Below are positions 63,826 to 64,000 of a DNA stretch of 64,000 nt, in pieces; the stretch's first letter is position 1; each line of letters begins with the position of its first letter. This DNA comes from Coenobita brevimanus. Taxonomy: Eukaryota > Arthropoda > Malacostraca > Decapoda > Coenobitidae. Position numbers and translations under genes: made by a program. The notes below the pieces were generated by a model. That model had not been told where the DNA came from, searched no databases, and was given only the letters and a program-made list of their open reading frames with translations. Location of the stretch: NCBI GenBank assembly GCA_032717465.1, contig CM064666.1, positions 4,406,028 through 4,470,027 of the forward strand. The letters run 5' to 3'.

Positions 63826-64000
63826 TATGAAGTTTTTTTTTCTTTCTCTTGATAACAGAACAGGCAGGAAAAACAAATGAATAAAAAAAAAAATAATCCA
63901 TACACCTGACTACTGATGTCCTCCATTCATGAAAAATCTTTAAAAGTTGGACTTTAACAGCTGCAGATTGAAGTTTAGGGGGAAGCAACTCCGGGGAAGC
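63826..64000 (-). mobile_element. LINE G2, inverted 3' fragment, cut by the window end
   Basis: On the minus strand the sequence reads LPPKLQSAAVKVQLLKIFHE in one frame and, shifted, the counterpart of SCFPPNFNQQLFKSNCYRYF, then ATGGATTATTTTTTTTTTAT as in LINE G's 3' UTR. It enters the window from the right and ends near 63826 in a T/A run. Confidence 0.82.

Overview
The window looks like transposon-dense eukaryotic DNA from an arthropod, most plausibly a decapod crustacean and perhaps a crab. This rests on long pure (CT)n, (CA)n, (GA)n and (TA)n tracts, GATA microsatellites, and Jockey-, RTE-, CR1-, Penelope-, Gypsy- and piggyBac-like elements of the kinds common in decapod assemblies. The taxon is an inference. 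I find no host protein gene, rRNA, tRNA gene or CRISPR array that I can support. Every coding stretch I recognise belongs to a mobile element, and nearly all are broken by stops or frameshifts.

Layout. 1-3.7 kb: microsatellites, then a 5'-truncated RTE-like LINE with a GATA tail. 5.3-13.5 kb: two sense copies (A, B) of one Jockey-like LINE flanking an old antisense copy (E). 14.6-16.3 kb: an antisense RTE-like fragment abutting a Penelope-like fragment. 17.3-19.1 kb: a TTAA-flanked element (P1). 21.15-22.26 kb: a decayed piggyBac transposase, followed by an antisense 5'-truncated Jockey copy (C). 25.5-37.4 kb: an LTR retrotransposon with 1.14 kb LTRs and a Gmr1-like order (protease then integrase). 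Its interior holds a 76-bp minisatellite and two TTAA elements (P2, P3), and its 3' LTR is split by a 4.2 kb CR1-like LINE.

38.9-44.1 kb: pyrimidine-rich repeats, two related microsatellite modules, and between them an RTE-like LINE with an inverted 5' part (twin priming). 44.6-52.5 kb: an antisense Gypsy element with a tRNA-Leu primer site. It has lost protease, RT and RNase H, and it carries two further TTAA insertions, T4 in integrase and T5 in gag. 53.6-56.9 kb: the best-preserved Jockey copy (D). 57.9-58.2 kb: a second Gmr1-like protease remnant. 58.4-63.2 kb: another LINE (G), interrupted by a full-length RTE-like copy (R3) with a 9-bp target duplication. The window ends in an inverted 3' fragment of the G family.

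The main structural story is nesting. At least five TTAA-bounded elements with CCC/GGG ends are present, and a decayed piggyBac transposase lies in the same window. Three of the five sit in hosts whose empty site can be read directly: a 76-bp tandem array, a gag reading frame and an integrase reading frame. LINE-into-LINE and LINE-into-LTR insertions, a twin-primed LINE and microsatellite-tailed LINEs add independent records of insertion mechanism.
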